44,372 nucleotides of DNA from Clostridia bacterium (GTDB taxonomy: Bacteria; Bacillota; Clostridia; Christensenellales; Borkfalkiaceae): contig JAFURH010000049.1 of the NCBI GenBank assembly GCA_017471945.1, forward strand, positions 1-44,372. The letters are read 5' to 3'. Below are positions 23,340 through 33,036 of the stretch, piece by piece. A program made the position numbers and the translations under genes. The first letter of the stretch is position 1, and each line of letters opens with the position of its first letter. The notes under the pieces were generated by a model. It did no database searches, was not told the DNA's origin, and was given only the letters and a program-made list of their open reading frames with translations.

Positions 23340-24311
23340 ATGGCAAAATATATCGTAGCGATCGACCTTGGCGGTATGAGCGCGAAAGGCGCGTTGTTCA
23401 CCATCGAGGGCGAACTGCTTTGCACCAGCAGAGTAAAAACGAATAAATCGGACGGTTTCGAGGGGACGATGCACGCTCTTGCCGAGCTTTCCAAGGCGCT
23501 TACCGAACGGCACGGCGTTTCTTTTGCCGACGTAGAGGCGATCGGCGTAGGTTCGCCCGGCGTCGTAGACAGTAGGGCGGGCGTTGTGCTCCGTTGGACG
23601 AATTTCGAATGGGATACCGTGCCTTTTTCCGAAAGGCTTTCGGCGCTTACGGGCAAGCCCGTGTACGTTGCGAACGACGCGAACGTAGCCGCGCTCGGCG
23701 AGGCGAAATTCGGCGCGACCGCTCAGTATCAAAGCAGCATTTTCTTAACGATCGGCACGGGGATCGGCGGCGGTATCGTGTTCGACGGTAAACTGATCGA
23801 AGGCTATAAAAGCGCGGGCGCGGAGCTCGGGCATATCACCATTCGCGAAGGCGGGCTTCCCTGCCTTTGCGGGCGTAGAGGTTGCTATGAAAAATACGCT
23901 TCCGCAACCGCTTTGATCGGACAGACACGTCACGCGATGGTCGAGAACCTCGACAGCCTTATGTGGCAGATCGCGGAAGGAAAGATCGAAAACGTAGACG
24001 GCAGAACGGCGTTTGAAGCGGCGCGACGCGGCGACGAAACGGCGAAGAAAGTTATTGAACAATACGTCGGGTATCTTTCGGAAGGGATCGCCGACTTCGT
24101 GAATATTCTCCGTCCCGAAGCCGTAGTGTTAGGCGGCGGGATCGCCAACGAAGGCGAGGCGCTATTCGCGCCCCTTCGCAAAGCCGTGGACGAGAGAACG
24201 TATATCGCGATGGATATCGTGCCTTTGAAGATCGTCGGGGCGCAGCTTGGAAATTTGGCGGGCGTTTACGGCGGCTATGCGATCGCTTCGGAAGGCTTAA
24301 AACGAAGCTGA
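23340..24311 (+). CDS. ROK-family sugar kinase (glucokinase-like)
   Basis: The 323-residue protein has the ATP-binding start AIDLGGMSAKG, the catalytic Asp113 in NDANVAALGE, the glycine-rich LTIGTGIGGG segment, and the ROK zinc site (His165, Cys175, Cys177, Cys182). No N-terminal helix-turn-helix is present, so it is a kinase rather than a ROK repressor. It starts three bases after kdgK with no clear ribosome binding site of its own, suggesting translational coupling. Glucose is the usual substrate. Why it sits in a uronate operon is unclear; it may act on a sugar released with the uronates. Confidence 0.85.
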   Translation: MAKYIVAIDLGGMSAKGALFTIEGELLCTSRVKTNKSDGFEGTMHALAELSKALTERHGVSFADVEAIGVGSPGVVDSRAGVVLRWTNFEWDTVPFSERLSALTGKPVYVANDANVAALGEAKFGATAQYQSSIFLTIGTGIGGGIVFDGKLIEGYKSAGAELGHITIREGGLPCLCGRRGCYEKYASATALIGQTRHAMVENLDSLMWQIAEGKIENVDGRTAFEAARRGDETAKKVIEQYVGYLSEGIADFVNILRPEAVVLGGGIANEGEALFAPLRKAVDERTYIAMDIVPLKIVGAQLGNLAGVYGGYAIASEGLKRS

Positions 24312-24355
24312 ATCGAAAAAATTGAAAAGAAAGTCGAAAAATATCGAAAAAATCG

Positions 24356-24384
24356 TTGACAACGGACGAGAATTTTGATATAAT
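24356..24384 (+). promoter_or_regulatory. Sigma-A promoter of the symporter gene
   Basis: Perfect TTGACA (24356-24361) and TATAAT (24379-24384) boxes are separated by 17 bases. This strong promoter is then controlled by the riboswitch downstream. Confidence 0.85.
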
Positions 24385-24427
24385 AACTAAAATTTCATAA
24401 GTCAGACGAAGATTGCAGAAACCTAAC

Positions 24428-24542
24428 GGGCGACCGCGATCGGATGACACTCCGGAGAATCTCACAGAACGCGAGTTTGAGTGAGTGCCGAAGGGGCAAG
24501 GCGGGCAAAACCGTTAATCTCTCAGGCAAAAGGACAGAGTTT
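24428..24542 (+). promoter_or_regulatory. Glycine riboswitch (gcvT motif), apparently one aptamer
   Basis: The conserved glycine aptamer signatures appear in order: CCGGAGA near 24452, GTGCCGAAGGGGCAAGG near 24485 and AATCTCTCAGGCAAAAGGAC near 24516. Only one set is seen, so it looks like a singleton aptamer, perhaps with a short ghost-aptamer stem upstream. It controls the AGCS symporter gene, consistent with glycine or alanine transport. A terminator hairpin follows, so glycine may change readthrough; whether it turns the gene on or off cannot be read by eye. Confidence 0.88.
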
Positions 24543-24582
24543 TTTCTTTTCCCGTAAAGAACGGGAGTAGTTTACGAAACGG

Positions 24583-24618
24583 ACGGAGTGATTGTTTTTA
24601 TCACTCCGTTTTAATTTT
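24583..24618 (+). terminator. Terminator of the riboswitch expression platform
   Basis: A perfect ten-pair stem (ACGGAGTGAT with ATCACTCCGT) around a seven-base loop is followed by TTTTAATTTT. It lies between the aptamer and the ribosome binding site, so it is the likely switch. Confidence 0.8.
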
Positions 24619-24648
24619 AAAAAATTTTTCTGAAAAGGAGAAAGAAAT

Positions 24649-26136
24649 ATGGAAGAGTGGTTACTCAAAGTAGTAAGTACGATCAACGCCTTTTTGGCGG
24701 ATTATATTTTGATCGTACTGTTGGTAGGCGTCGGTATCTGGTATACCGTCAAGACGAAATTCGTTCAGGTTCGCTGTTTCGGACAGGGAATGAAGAACGT
24801 ATTCGGAAGCGTTTCTTTGAACGGGAAGAAGGAAAAATCGGGTATGAGTTCCTTCCAAGCCTTTGCGACGGCGGTTGCGGGTCAGGTCGGTACGGGAAAC
24901 ATTATCGGCGCTTCGGGCGCGATCTTGCTCGGCGGGCCGGGCGCGATCTTCTGGATGTGGATCATTGCCTTTTTAGGTATGGCTACCATCTACGCCGAAG
25001 CGGTTTTGGCGCAAAAGACGAGAGTCGTCGGAAAAGACGGCACGGTCGCGGGCGGCCCCGTGCAGTATATTAAAACGGCGTTCCCCAATAAATTCGGGAA
25101 ATTCCTCGCGGTGTTTTTCGCCGTTGCCAGCGTGATCGCGCTCGGCTTTATCGGGGCGATGGTGCAATCCAACTCGATCGGGGAAGCCATTCATAACGCG
25201 ACGGGCGGGTTCGTGCCTACTTGGGTCGTAGGGCTTGTCCTCGTGCTCGTTTGCGCGTTTATCTTTATCGGCGGCGTTTCGCGTATCGCGTCCGTTTCGG
25301 AAAAGATCGTGCCCGTAATGGCGGTGTTATACATACTCGGCGGGATTATCATTCTGTTTGCCCGTATCACCTTTATCCCCGAAGCGTTCGGTATGATCTT
25401 CAAATACGCCTTTAATCCCAAGGCGATCATCGGCGGTTCGGTGGGTATGGCGATCAAAACGGCGATCAGTCAAGGCGCAAAGCGCGGCTTGTTCTCCAAC
25501 GAAGCGGGTATGGGTTCTACCCCGCACGCACACGCGCAAGCAAACGTGAAAACTCCTCATCAGCAGGGCACGGTCGCGATCGCCAGCGTATTTATCGATA
25601 CCTTCGTAGTGCTTACGTTCACCGCGTTGATCGTGATCTCCACGCTTTACACGAGCGACAACGCAGGCGCTTGGATGACGTTGGATAAGAGCCAAATGGT
25701 GGCGAACGGGTTTGCCGTTGCGTTCGGCGGCGGAAGCGTAGCGCTCAAAATCGGCAGCATTTTCGTGGCGATCTGCTTGACTTTCTTCGCGTTCTCGACT
25801 ATCGTAAGCTGGAACTTGTTCGGAAAGATCAACTTCGAATATTTATTCGGCAAAAAAGGCTTAGTCGTGTATTCGCTTCTCGCGCTCGTATTTATCTTGC
25901 TCGGGTCTATCTTCCAAAACGATTTGGTTTGGGAACTCACCGACTTCTTTAACTATTTAATGGTGCTTCCCAACGTGATCGCCTTGTTCGCGCTGACGAA
26001 ATTAGTGCAGAGCGAGATCAAGAAAAACAGCTTTAAAAAGAAGGGCGAGCCTTTGTACGAGCCGAAAGAGGAGACGAAATCGGTAGCGGAGGGAGCTGCG
26101 GAAGAAGCCGCGGTTGCCGAGGCGGAAAAAGAATAA
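24649..26136 (+). CDS. Sodium:alanine/glycine symporter, AGCS family
   Basis: The 495-residue integral membrane protein has about 11 hydrophobic helices. AGCS hallmarks are present, including the FQAFATAVAGQVGTGNIIGAS loop region near residues 68-88, the GPGAIFWMWIIAFLGMA helix, and SQGAKRGLFSNEAGMGSTPHAHA in the middle. It imports alanine or glycine with sodium. The charged C-terminal tail (about 455-495) is Glu/Ala-rich and cytoplasmic. The start follows AAAGGAG. The glycine riboswitch in its leader supports glycine as substrate or signal. Confidence 0.92.
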   Translation: MEEWLLKVVSTINAFLADYILIVLLVGVGIWYTVKTKFVQVRCFGQGMKNVFGSVSLNGKKEKSGMSSFQAFATAVAGQVGTGNIIGASGAILLGGPGAIFWMWIIAFLGMATIYAEAVLAQKTRVVGKDGTVAGGPVQYIKTAFPNKFGKFLAVFFAVASVIALGFIGAMVQSNSIGEAIHNATGGFVPTWVVGLVLVLVCAFIFIGGVSRIASVSEKIVPVMAVLYILGGIIILFARITFIPEAFGMIFKYAFNPKAIIGGSVGMAIKTAISQGAKRGLFSNEAGMGSTPHAHAQANVKTPHQQGTVAIASVFIDTFVVLTFTALIVISTLYTSDNAGAWMTLDKSQMVANGFAVAFGGGSVALKIGSIFVAICLTFFAFSTIVSWNLFGKINFEYLFGKKGLVVYSLLALVFILLGSIFQNDLVWELTDFFNYLMVLPNVIALFALTKLVQSEIKKNSFKKKGEPLYEPKEETKSVAEGAAEEAAVAEAEKE

Positions 26137-26176
26137 ATTTTTTCTTAAAAACTTTATAAAAATACGTTCAAAACCG

Positions 26177-26205
26177 TTGACTTAACTTTTTCGGTGTGCT
26201 ATTAT
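26177..26205 (+). promoter_or_regulatory. Promoter of ilvE
   Basis: TTGACT at 26177-26182 and TATTAT at 26200-26205 are 17 bases apart. A small hairpin (GATTC/GAATC, T-rich loop) lies at 26244-26260, before the ribosome binding site. No T-box or attenuator is seen. Confidence 0.6.
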
Positions 26206-26278
26206 ATTGTATAATTATATAAATAAATCATAACGATAGCCGCGATTCGTTTTTTGAATCGTAGACGGGAGGTTGATT

Positions 26279-27340
26279 ATGGAAATCAAAATTACGAAAA
26301 CGACGACTCCCTCCGTGATGCCGCCGGAAGAAAGCTTAGGGTTCGGGAAAGTATTCACCGATCATATGTTTATTATGGATTACAATGATAAACAGGGTTG
26401 GCACGACGCTCGGATCGTGCCGTTCGGGAAGATTTCCTTGCATCCCGCGTCAACGGTTTTGCATTACGGCGCGGAAATTTTCGAGGGCTTGAAGGCGTAC
26501 AGAAGAGCGGACGGCGGCGTTCAGCTTTTCCGCCCGATGGAAAATATCAAGCGTATGAACCGTTCGGCGGAGCGTATGAGTCTGCCTCTTTTAGAGGAGA
26601 AAGACGCGCTCCAAATTCTCGAAACCTTCGTGCGGCTGGAAGAGAGATTCGTGCCGAAGTCCTTTGGAACTTCCCTTTATTTGCGCCCGTATATGTTCGG
26701 TAACGACGAGTCGCTCGGCGTACACGCGGTGCATAACGCGACCTTTATGTTGATCGCGTCCCCTTCCGGAAGCTACTATGCGGAAGGCATCAATCCCGTC
26801 AATATTATGATCGAATCGGAGGACGTGCGCACCGTCAGAGGTGGCACGGGCTACGCAAAATGCGGCGGCAACTACGCGGCGAGTACGCGTGCGGGCGAAC
26901 GCGCGGCGAAAATGGGATATTCGCAGGTGTTGTGGCTGGACGGCGTGGAGAGAAAATATATCGAAGAAGTCGGCGCGATGAACGTTATGTTTAAAATCGG
27001 CGACGAGATCGTAACGCCTGAGCTTACGGGCTCGATCCTGCCCGGGATCACCCGCAAGAGCTGTATCGAAGTGTTGAAAGATCTCGGCTATAAAGTGAGC
27101 GAACGATTGTTGTCCGTAGACGAACTCGTATCCGCGCTCGAAAGCGGGGAACTCAAAGAAGCTTGGGGTTGCGGCACGGCGGCGGTCGTATCGCCGATCG
27201 GCAAGCTTGCCTATAACGACAAGGAATACGTCGTCGGGAACGGCGGGATCGGGGAAGTTACGCAAAAACTCTACGATATCTTAACGGGGATTCAGTGGGG
27301 TAAGATTGAAGATAAGTTCAACTGGATTCATAAGCTTTGA
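26279..27340 (+). CDS. ilvE: Branched-chain amino acid aminotransferase
   Basis: The 353-residue fold-type IV PLP enzyme makes the last step to valine, leucine and isoleucine, using glutamate as amino donor. The ATG at 26279 lies six bases after GGGAGG; the TTG at 26273 is rejected. The PLP lysine is Lys194 in GGTGYAKCGGNYA. The IEEVGAMNVMF and GSILPGITR segments are typical of the ilvE II subfamily. It has its own promoter and lies just ahead of the T-box-controlled operon, completing the pathway. Confidence 0.94.
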   Translation: MEIKITKTTTPSVMPPEESLGFGKVFTDHMFIMDYNDKQGWHDARIVPFGKISLHPASTVLHYGAEIFEGLKAYRRADGGVQLFRPMENIKRMNRSAERMSLPLLEEKDALQILETFVRLEERFVPKSFGTSLYLRPYMFGNDESLGVHAVHNATFMLIASPSGSYYAEGINPVNIMIESEDVRTVRGGTGYAKCGGNYAASTRAGERAAKMGYSQVLWLDGVERKYIEEVGAMNVMFKIGDEIVTPELTGSILPGITRKSCIEVLKDLGYKVSERLLSVDELVSALESGELKEAWGCGTAAVVSPIGKLAYNDKEYVVGNGGIGEVTQKLYDILTGIQWGKIEDKFNWIHKL

Positions 27341-27352
27341 TCGTATAAACGT

Positions 27353-27485
27353 CGCATTTCTTCGTCGCGACTGCGCGCCCCTTGCTCGTTTACGGCAAAG
27401 TAAACTCCCTGCGTGGTGCTCGGCGCTTCTTGAACTGCTTGTTTCTCCGATCAAAGGAGAATATACGCATTTCTTCGTCGCGACT
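27353..27485. repeat. 133-bp element bounded by 20-bp direct repeats
   Basis: CGCATTTCTTCGTCGCGACT occurs at 27353-27372 and again at 27466-27485. Between them are two hairpins, GTTTAC/GTAAAC and TTCTCC/GGAGAA. The unit looks like a small dispersed repeat rather than a gene. No second full copy is in the window. Confidence 0.7.
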
Positions 27486-27506
27486 ACCCGAAAAAACGGG
27501 AGTTTT
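27483..27506 (+). terminator. Weak terminator candidate after ilvE
   Basis: CCCG/AAAAAA/CGGG with flanking ACT/AGT pairing (one bulged A) is followed by TTTT. The stem is short, so confidence is low. Confidence 0.3.
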
Positions 27507-27549
27507 ACTCGAAAAATTTTACCAAATGCGAAAAAGCGCGCAATTCGCG

Positions 27550-27578
27550 TTGACAAATTTAAAAAAATAGTATACAAT
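27550..27578 (+). promoter_or_regulatory. Sigma-A promoter of the leuA-ilv operon
   Basis: TTGACA at 27550-27555 and TACAAT at 27573-27578 are separated by 17 bases. It drives the T-box leader and the long biosynthetic operon. Confidence 0.85.
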
Positions 27579-27611
27579 ATTACAAATATTTATTTTCTAA
27601 CAAAGGCGATG

Positions 27612-27875
27612 AAGGGATAAAAATTCATTGAGATGCGTTTCAGAGAGTCGGCGGGCGGTGCGAGCCGATACGGGCAATGAAATATGCTCCTCCCGGAGCC
27701 TCCGAGAGAACGGCGGAAACGCTCAGTAGATTCGGACGGGTTCTCCCGTTACAGAGAGGTCTTTTACAAGACGCGAGTGGGTGAGCCTTCACCAAGAAGA
27801 GTGGTACCGCGGAGAAAAAACTTCGTCTCTTTCAAGCGGCGTTTCGTTGCGCCGAGAGAGAGGCGATTTTTGTTT
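27612..27875 (+). promoter_or_regulatory. Leucine T-box leader
   Basis: The universal T-box sequence AAGAGTGGTACCGCGG lies at 27796-27811. Upstream, a stem I region has AGAGAG and GGTGCGAGCC elements near 27642-27665, and a specifier loop in which CTC (27687-27689, leucine) is the best codon. Downstream, a terminator (about 27823-27875) with an inner GGCG/CGCC stem ends in a T-run. Uncharged leucine tRNA would pair with the specifier and T-box and allow readthrough into leuA and the ilv/leu genes. The codon choice is inferred from position and fits the first gene. Confidence 0.92.
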
Positions 27876-27899
27876 AAAAGACAGCGAAAAAGGACGACT

Positions 27900-29561
27900 A
27901 TGAAAAATAACGACAAATATGTAAAACAATTTTTCTCGCCCGAGGGCGTGACGATGGACTGGATGAAAAAACAGTATATCGAAAAGCCGCCCGTTTGGTG
28001 CAGCGTGGATCTTCGCGACGGCAATCAAGCGTTGATTATTCCAATGAGCCTCGAAGAGAAGCTGGAATTTTTCAAGCTCTTGTGCGAGGTCGGCTTTAAA
28101 GAAATCGAAGTGGGCTTCCCCGCGGCGAGCGAAACGGAATATGAATTTTGCCGCACGCTGATCGAGCGCAATTTGATTCCCGACGACGTGACGATACAGG
28201 TTTTAACGCAGTCGCGCGAGCACATTATCGCAAAGACCTTCGAAGCCATCGACGGCGCGAAACACGCCGTGGTGCATCTTTATAATTCCACTTCCGTTTC
28301 TCAGCGTGAACAGGTGTTCAAGCGGGATAAAAAGCAAATTATCGAGATTGCCGTAAAAGGCGCGAAGCTGTGTAACGAATATAAGGCGAAAGCAAAGGGC
28401 AAGATCACCTTCGAATATTCCCCCGAAAGCTTCACGGGCACGGAGCCCGAGTTCGCGGCGGAGATCTGCAACGCGGTACTCGATATCTGGAAGCCGACGG
28501 CAAACGATAAGGCGATCATCAATCTTCCCGTAACGGTATCTCACTCGATGCCGCACGTGTACGCGAGCCAAGTCGAATATATGTGTAAGAATTTAAAGGG
28601 CAGAGAAAATCTCGTGATCTCTTTGCACCCGCATAACGACAGAGGCTGTGCGATCGCCGATAGCGAAATGGGTTTACTTGCGGGCGGCGACCGTATCGAA
28701 GGCACGCTCTTTGGAAACGGCGAGCGGACGGGGAACGTGGATATTATCACGCTTGCGCTTAATATGTATTCGCAGGGCGTCGATCCCAAACTCGATTTTT
28801 CCAATCTTCCGAAGATCACCGCCGTTTACGAAAAAGTCACGAGAATGCGCGTGAGCGAACGCCAACCGTATAGCGGCTCGCTCGTGTTCGCGGCGTTTTC
28901 GGGTTCGCATCAGGACGCGATCGCAAAGGGTATGAAATACCGCGAAGAAAAGGGACTTTCGACTTGGACCGTACCTTATCTCCCCATCGACCCCGCCGAC
29001 GTAGGGCGGGAGTACGAGGCGGACGTTATCCGCATCAATTCCCAGTCGGGAAAGGGCGGGATCGGGTATATCCTCGAAACGCAGTTCAAGCTGGTGTTGC
29101 CTCCGAAAATGCGGGAGGTGTTCGGCTATCACGTGAAGAGCATTTCCGATCACGAGCACAGGGAATTGCAGCCCAAAGAGGTCTACGAAATTTTCCTCCG
29201 CGATTTCGTGAACGTAAGCGATAGGCTCGACGTGCTCGAAAACCGTTTCGAAGCGGACGGCGAAAAAGTAAACGGTTTGGTTTGTATCGCCTATAACGGC
29301 AGACAGTTTGAAAAAATCGTTTCGGGCAACGGCAGACTCGATTGCGTTTGCAACGCGATCAAAGGCGTTCTCGGCGAGGACTTTACGCTCGAAAGCTACG
29401 TAGAACACGCGATCGAAGAAAAATCTTCGTCCAAAGCGGCGTCGTACGTTAGTATTTCGAAAAACGGCAAAACGTATTGGGGAACGGGTATCCACAGCGA
29501 CATTATGATCTCGTCGGTGAAGGCGCTCGTTTCCGCAGTCAACCGAATGTTGGCAGAATAA
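27900..29561 (+). CDS. leuA: 2-Isopropylmalate synthase
   Basis: The 553-residue enzyme condenses acetyl-CoA and 2-oxoisovalerate in the first step of leucine synthesis. The ATG at 27900 follows AAAAGGA; the longer frame from 27684 runs through the T-box and is rejected. The TIM-barrel has the DLRDGNQA motif (Asp37, Arg39, Asp40) and the metal motif HPHNDRG. GNGERTGNVD and the C-terminal regulatory domain (about 420-553) follow. The length and PVWCSVDLRDGNQALIIPM opening place it in the yeast LEU4-like class. Leucine feedback inhibition is likely. It is the first gene of the operon. Confidence 0.94.
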   Translation: MKNNDKYVKQFFSPEGVTMDWMKKQYIEKPPVWCSVDLRDGNQALIIPMSLEEKLEFFKLLCEVGFKEIEVGFPAASETEYEFCRTLIERNLIPDDVTIQVLTQSREHIIAKTFEAIDGAKHAVVHLYNSTSVSQREQVFKRDKKQIIEIAVKGAKLCNEYKAKAKGKITFEYSPESFTGTEPEFAAEICNAVLDIWKPTANDKAIINLPVTVSHSMPHVYASQVEYMCKNLKGRENLVISLHPHNDRGCAIADSEMGLLAGGDRIEGTLFGNGERTGNVDIITLALNMYSQGVDPKLDFSNLPKITAVYEKVTRMRVSERQPYSGSLVFAAFSGSHQDAIAKGMKYREEKGLSTWTVPYLPIDPADVGREYEADVIRINSQSGKGGIGYILETQFKLVLPPKMREVFGYHVKSISDHEHRELQPKEVYEIFLRDFVNVSDRLDVLENRFEADGEKVNGLVCIAYNGRQFEKIVSGNGRLDCVCNAIKGVLGEDFTLESYVEHAIEEKSSSKAASYVSISKNGKTYWGTGIHSDIMISSVKALVSAVNRMLAE

Positions 29562-29573
29562 AAGGAGTAAGAA

Positions 29574-31259
29574 ATGAAATTAACAGGCGCAGAAATAATC
29601 GTAAAAACGCTTATAGAGCAGGGGGTTACCGACGTGTTCGGCTATCCCGGCGGGCAGGTGATCAATATCTACGACGCACTTTATAAGTATAAAGAAGAAA
29701 TCAATCATATCTTAACGGCGCACGAACAGGGCGCGTCGCACGCGGCGGACGGGTATTCCCGCGCGACGGGAAAAGTCGGCGTTTGTATCGCGACGAGCGG
29801 ACCGGGCGCAACCAACCTCGTCACGGGGATCGCAACCGCTATGCTCGACTCTATTCCTATGGTCGCGATCACGGGCAACGTGCCCAATTCGCTGATCGGA
29901 AAGGACAGCTTTCAGGAAATCGACATTACGGGCGTGACGATGCCGATCACCAAGCATAACTTTTTCGTCGCAAAGGTCGAAGACCTTGCCGACACCATTC
30001 GCCAAGCGTTTTCGATCGCAAAATCGGGCAGACCAGGTCCCGTTCTGATCGACGTTCCCAAAGACGTACAGGTGAACACGTGTGAATTCGAAGACCAAGG
30101 CGTAGTGGAAAAGATACCTCTTCCCAAAGTAGACGAAGCTTTGATCGACGAGGCGGTAGAGCTGATATCTCAGGCGAAAAGACCGTATATCTATATCGGC
30201 GGCGGCGCGGCAGGTTTGGGAATGGGACGGGAAATCGTTGAGTTTGCCCGCAAGATCGACGCCGTGATCGGTTGTTCGTTTATGGGGCTTTCCGCCGTTC
30301 CCGACGAAAACGAAAGATTTTTAGGTATGCAGGGTATGCACGGGCATTACGCGTCGAGCGTGGCGCAAAACGAAGCGGACTTGATCCTTGCGGTCGGCGT
30401 CAGATTTTCCGATCGCGCGACGGGCAACGTTGCGAAGTTTGCGAAAAACAGCAAGATCGTGCAACTCGATCCCGATTCCGCGGAGGTCAATAAGAACGTA
30501 CGCGTGGATCTGGGGCTCGTCGGCGACGTGGAAGATTCGTTTAAGCGTATCGCGGAAAAATGCGTAAAGAGAAACTTGCCCGAATGGATTAAAAGAGTAG
30601 AAACGCTCAAAGAAGAAGAAAGAAAATTTGAAGCGGAGATCGCGGCTTCGCAAACGGCGGCGCTTACGCCGAAAATGATCGTGCAGACGATCAACGAGCT
30701 CAAACCCGCCCGCACGGTGATCGCGACCGACGTTGGTCAGCACCAGATGTGGACGGCGCAATATACCACCTTCGATATGCCTCGGCGTTGGGTTTCGAGC
30801 GGCGGACTCGGCACGATGGGCTTCGGGCTCGGCGCGGCGATGGGCGCGTACGTAGCCACGGGCGATCCGACCGTGCTCGTGACGGGCGACGGAAGCTTCG
30901 GAATGAACTTAAACGAGCTTGCCACCGCCGTTTCGTATAATATCCCCGTCGTGATCGTTTTGATGAACAACGGCGTTTTGGGTATGGTACGACAATGGCA
31001 AACCCTTTTCTTCGGGAAACGGTATTCGCAGACGGTGTTATCCCGCCAAACGGATTTCGTCAAGCTCGCGGAAGCGTTCGGCGCGGTGGGAAAACGCGCG
31101 ACGAATTTGGGTGAGTTCAAAGCGGCGCTCAAAGAAGCGTTCACGCTCAACCGTCCCGTCGTGATCGACGCGCAGGTGGATAAAGACGAGTTCGTGTTGC
31201 CGATGTTGCCCCCGGGCGGCGCGATCGACGACATTATCGTGAAAGTGGAAAAATCGTAA
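29574..31259 (+). CDS. ilvB: Acetolactate synthase, large subunit
   Basis: The 561-residue TPP enzyme makes 2-acetolactate from two pyruvates, or 2-aceto-2-hydroxybutyrate from pyruvate and 2-oxobutyrate. The catalytic Glu51 (AHEQGASHAADGYSR), the central domain, and the TPP motif GDG...NN (438-440, 465-466) are present. The pairing with the regulatory subunit directly downstream shows it is the anabolic enzyme rather than the catabolic AlsS type. It lies 12 bases after leuA with an AAAAGGAG site. Confidence 0.95.
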   Translation: MKLTGAEIIVKTLIEQGVTDVFGYPGGQVINIYDALYKYKEEINHILTAHEQGASHAADGYSRATGKVGVCIATSGPGATNLVTGIATAMLDSIPMVAITGNVPNSLIGKDSFQEIDITGVTMPITKHNFFVAKVEDLADTIRQAFSIAKSGRPGPVLIDVPKDVQVNTCEFEDQGVVEKIPLPKVDEALIDEAVELISQAKRPYIYIGGGAAGLGMGREIVEFARKIDAVIGCSFMGLSAVPDENERFLGMQGMHGHYASSVAQNEADLILAVGVRFSDRATGNVAKFAKNSKIVQLDPDSAEVNKNVRVDLGLVGDVEDSFKRIAEKCVKRNLPEWIKRVETLKEEERKFEAEIAASQTAALTPKMIVQTINELKPARTVIATDVGQHQMWTAQYTTFDMPRRWVSSGGLGTMGFGLGAAMGAYVATGDPTVLVTGDGSFGMNLNELATAVSYNIPVVIVLMNNGVLGMVRQWQTLFFGKRYSQTVLSRQTDFVKLAEAFGAVGKRATNLGEFKAALKEAFTLNRPVVIDAQVDKDEFVLPMLPPGGAIDDIIVKVEKS

Positions 31260-31272
31260 AGGAGATCGTACT

Positions 31273-32815
<1,543 letters not shown>

Positions 32816-32816
32816 G

Positions 32817-33013
32817 TTAATTTTTCGGCTTGCGCCGAAAGTTAATTTTGGCTTACAGTCAAGTGAAGTTTTTGCTTTCGCAAAAGTGAATTTGCTTCGC
32901 AGTTGCGGTAGAAATTTATACCATAACTTGCCCCGACGGCGCAAAATTCACTTTCACCCATAGGGTGGAAAATTCACTTGATTTATCAAACTTCACTTTT
33001 CACGAAGTGAAAA
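32817..33013. repeat. Hairpin-rich repeat with recurring TTCACTT/AAGTGAA
   Basis: The spacer between ilvC and ilvD contains hairpins at 32823-32840 (TTTCGGC, loop TTGC), 32870-32885 (TTTTGC, loop TTTC), 32928-32944 (loop GAC, one mismatch), 32955-32967 (CACCC, loop ATA) and 32997-33013 (TTTTCAC, loop GAA). Copies of TTCACTT or its complement AAGTGAA lie between them. No frame of note is present. The operon probably reads through, but the structures could lower ilvD expression or mark an RNA processing site. Confidence 0.75.
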
Positions 33014-33036
33014 ATTTCACTCTTTAAGGAGTATTT

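Larger units (their letters stand above)
24312..24648. other. Leader region of the symporter gene
   Basis: This 337-base gap holds the promoter (24356-24384), the glycine riboswitch (about 24428-24542) and a terminator hairpin (24583-24618). The first 40 bases are A-rich and show no gene or terminator for the uronate operon. Confidence 0.75.
27341..27899. other. Intergenic region: repeat, promoter and T-box leader
   Basis: This 559-base gap holds a 20-base direct repeat pair (27353-27485), a weak terminator-like hairpin (27483-27506), a consensus promoter (27550-27578) and a leucine T-box (about 27612-27875). Open frames crossing it on both strands run through these elements and show no family features. 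Confidence 0.75.

Noticed and set aside
22347-23732. Long minus-strand open frame (461 codons) opposite kdgK and the ROK kinase
   Set aside because: Both plus-strand genes are clear family members. The GC-rich codon pattern leaves the opposite frame open, and its translation shows no known family features.
27306-27620. Short frames on both strands in the repeat upstream of the T-box
   Set aside because: They run through a direct repeat, hairpins and a consensus promoter and show no family features.
27684-27899. N-terminal extension of LeuA by 72 residues
   Set aside because: It would translate the T-box leader and terminator. The extension is Arg-rich and the ATG at 27900 has a ribosome binding site.
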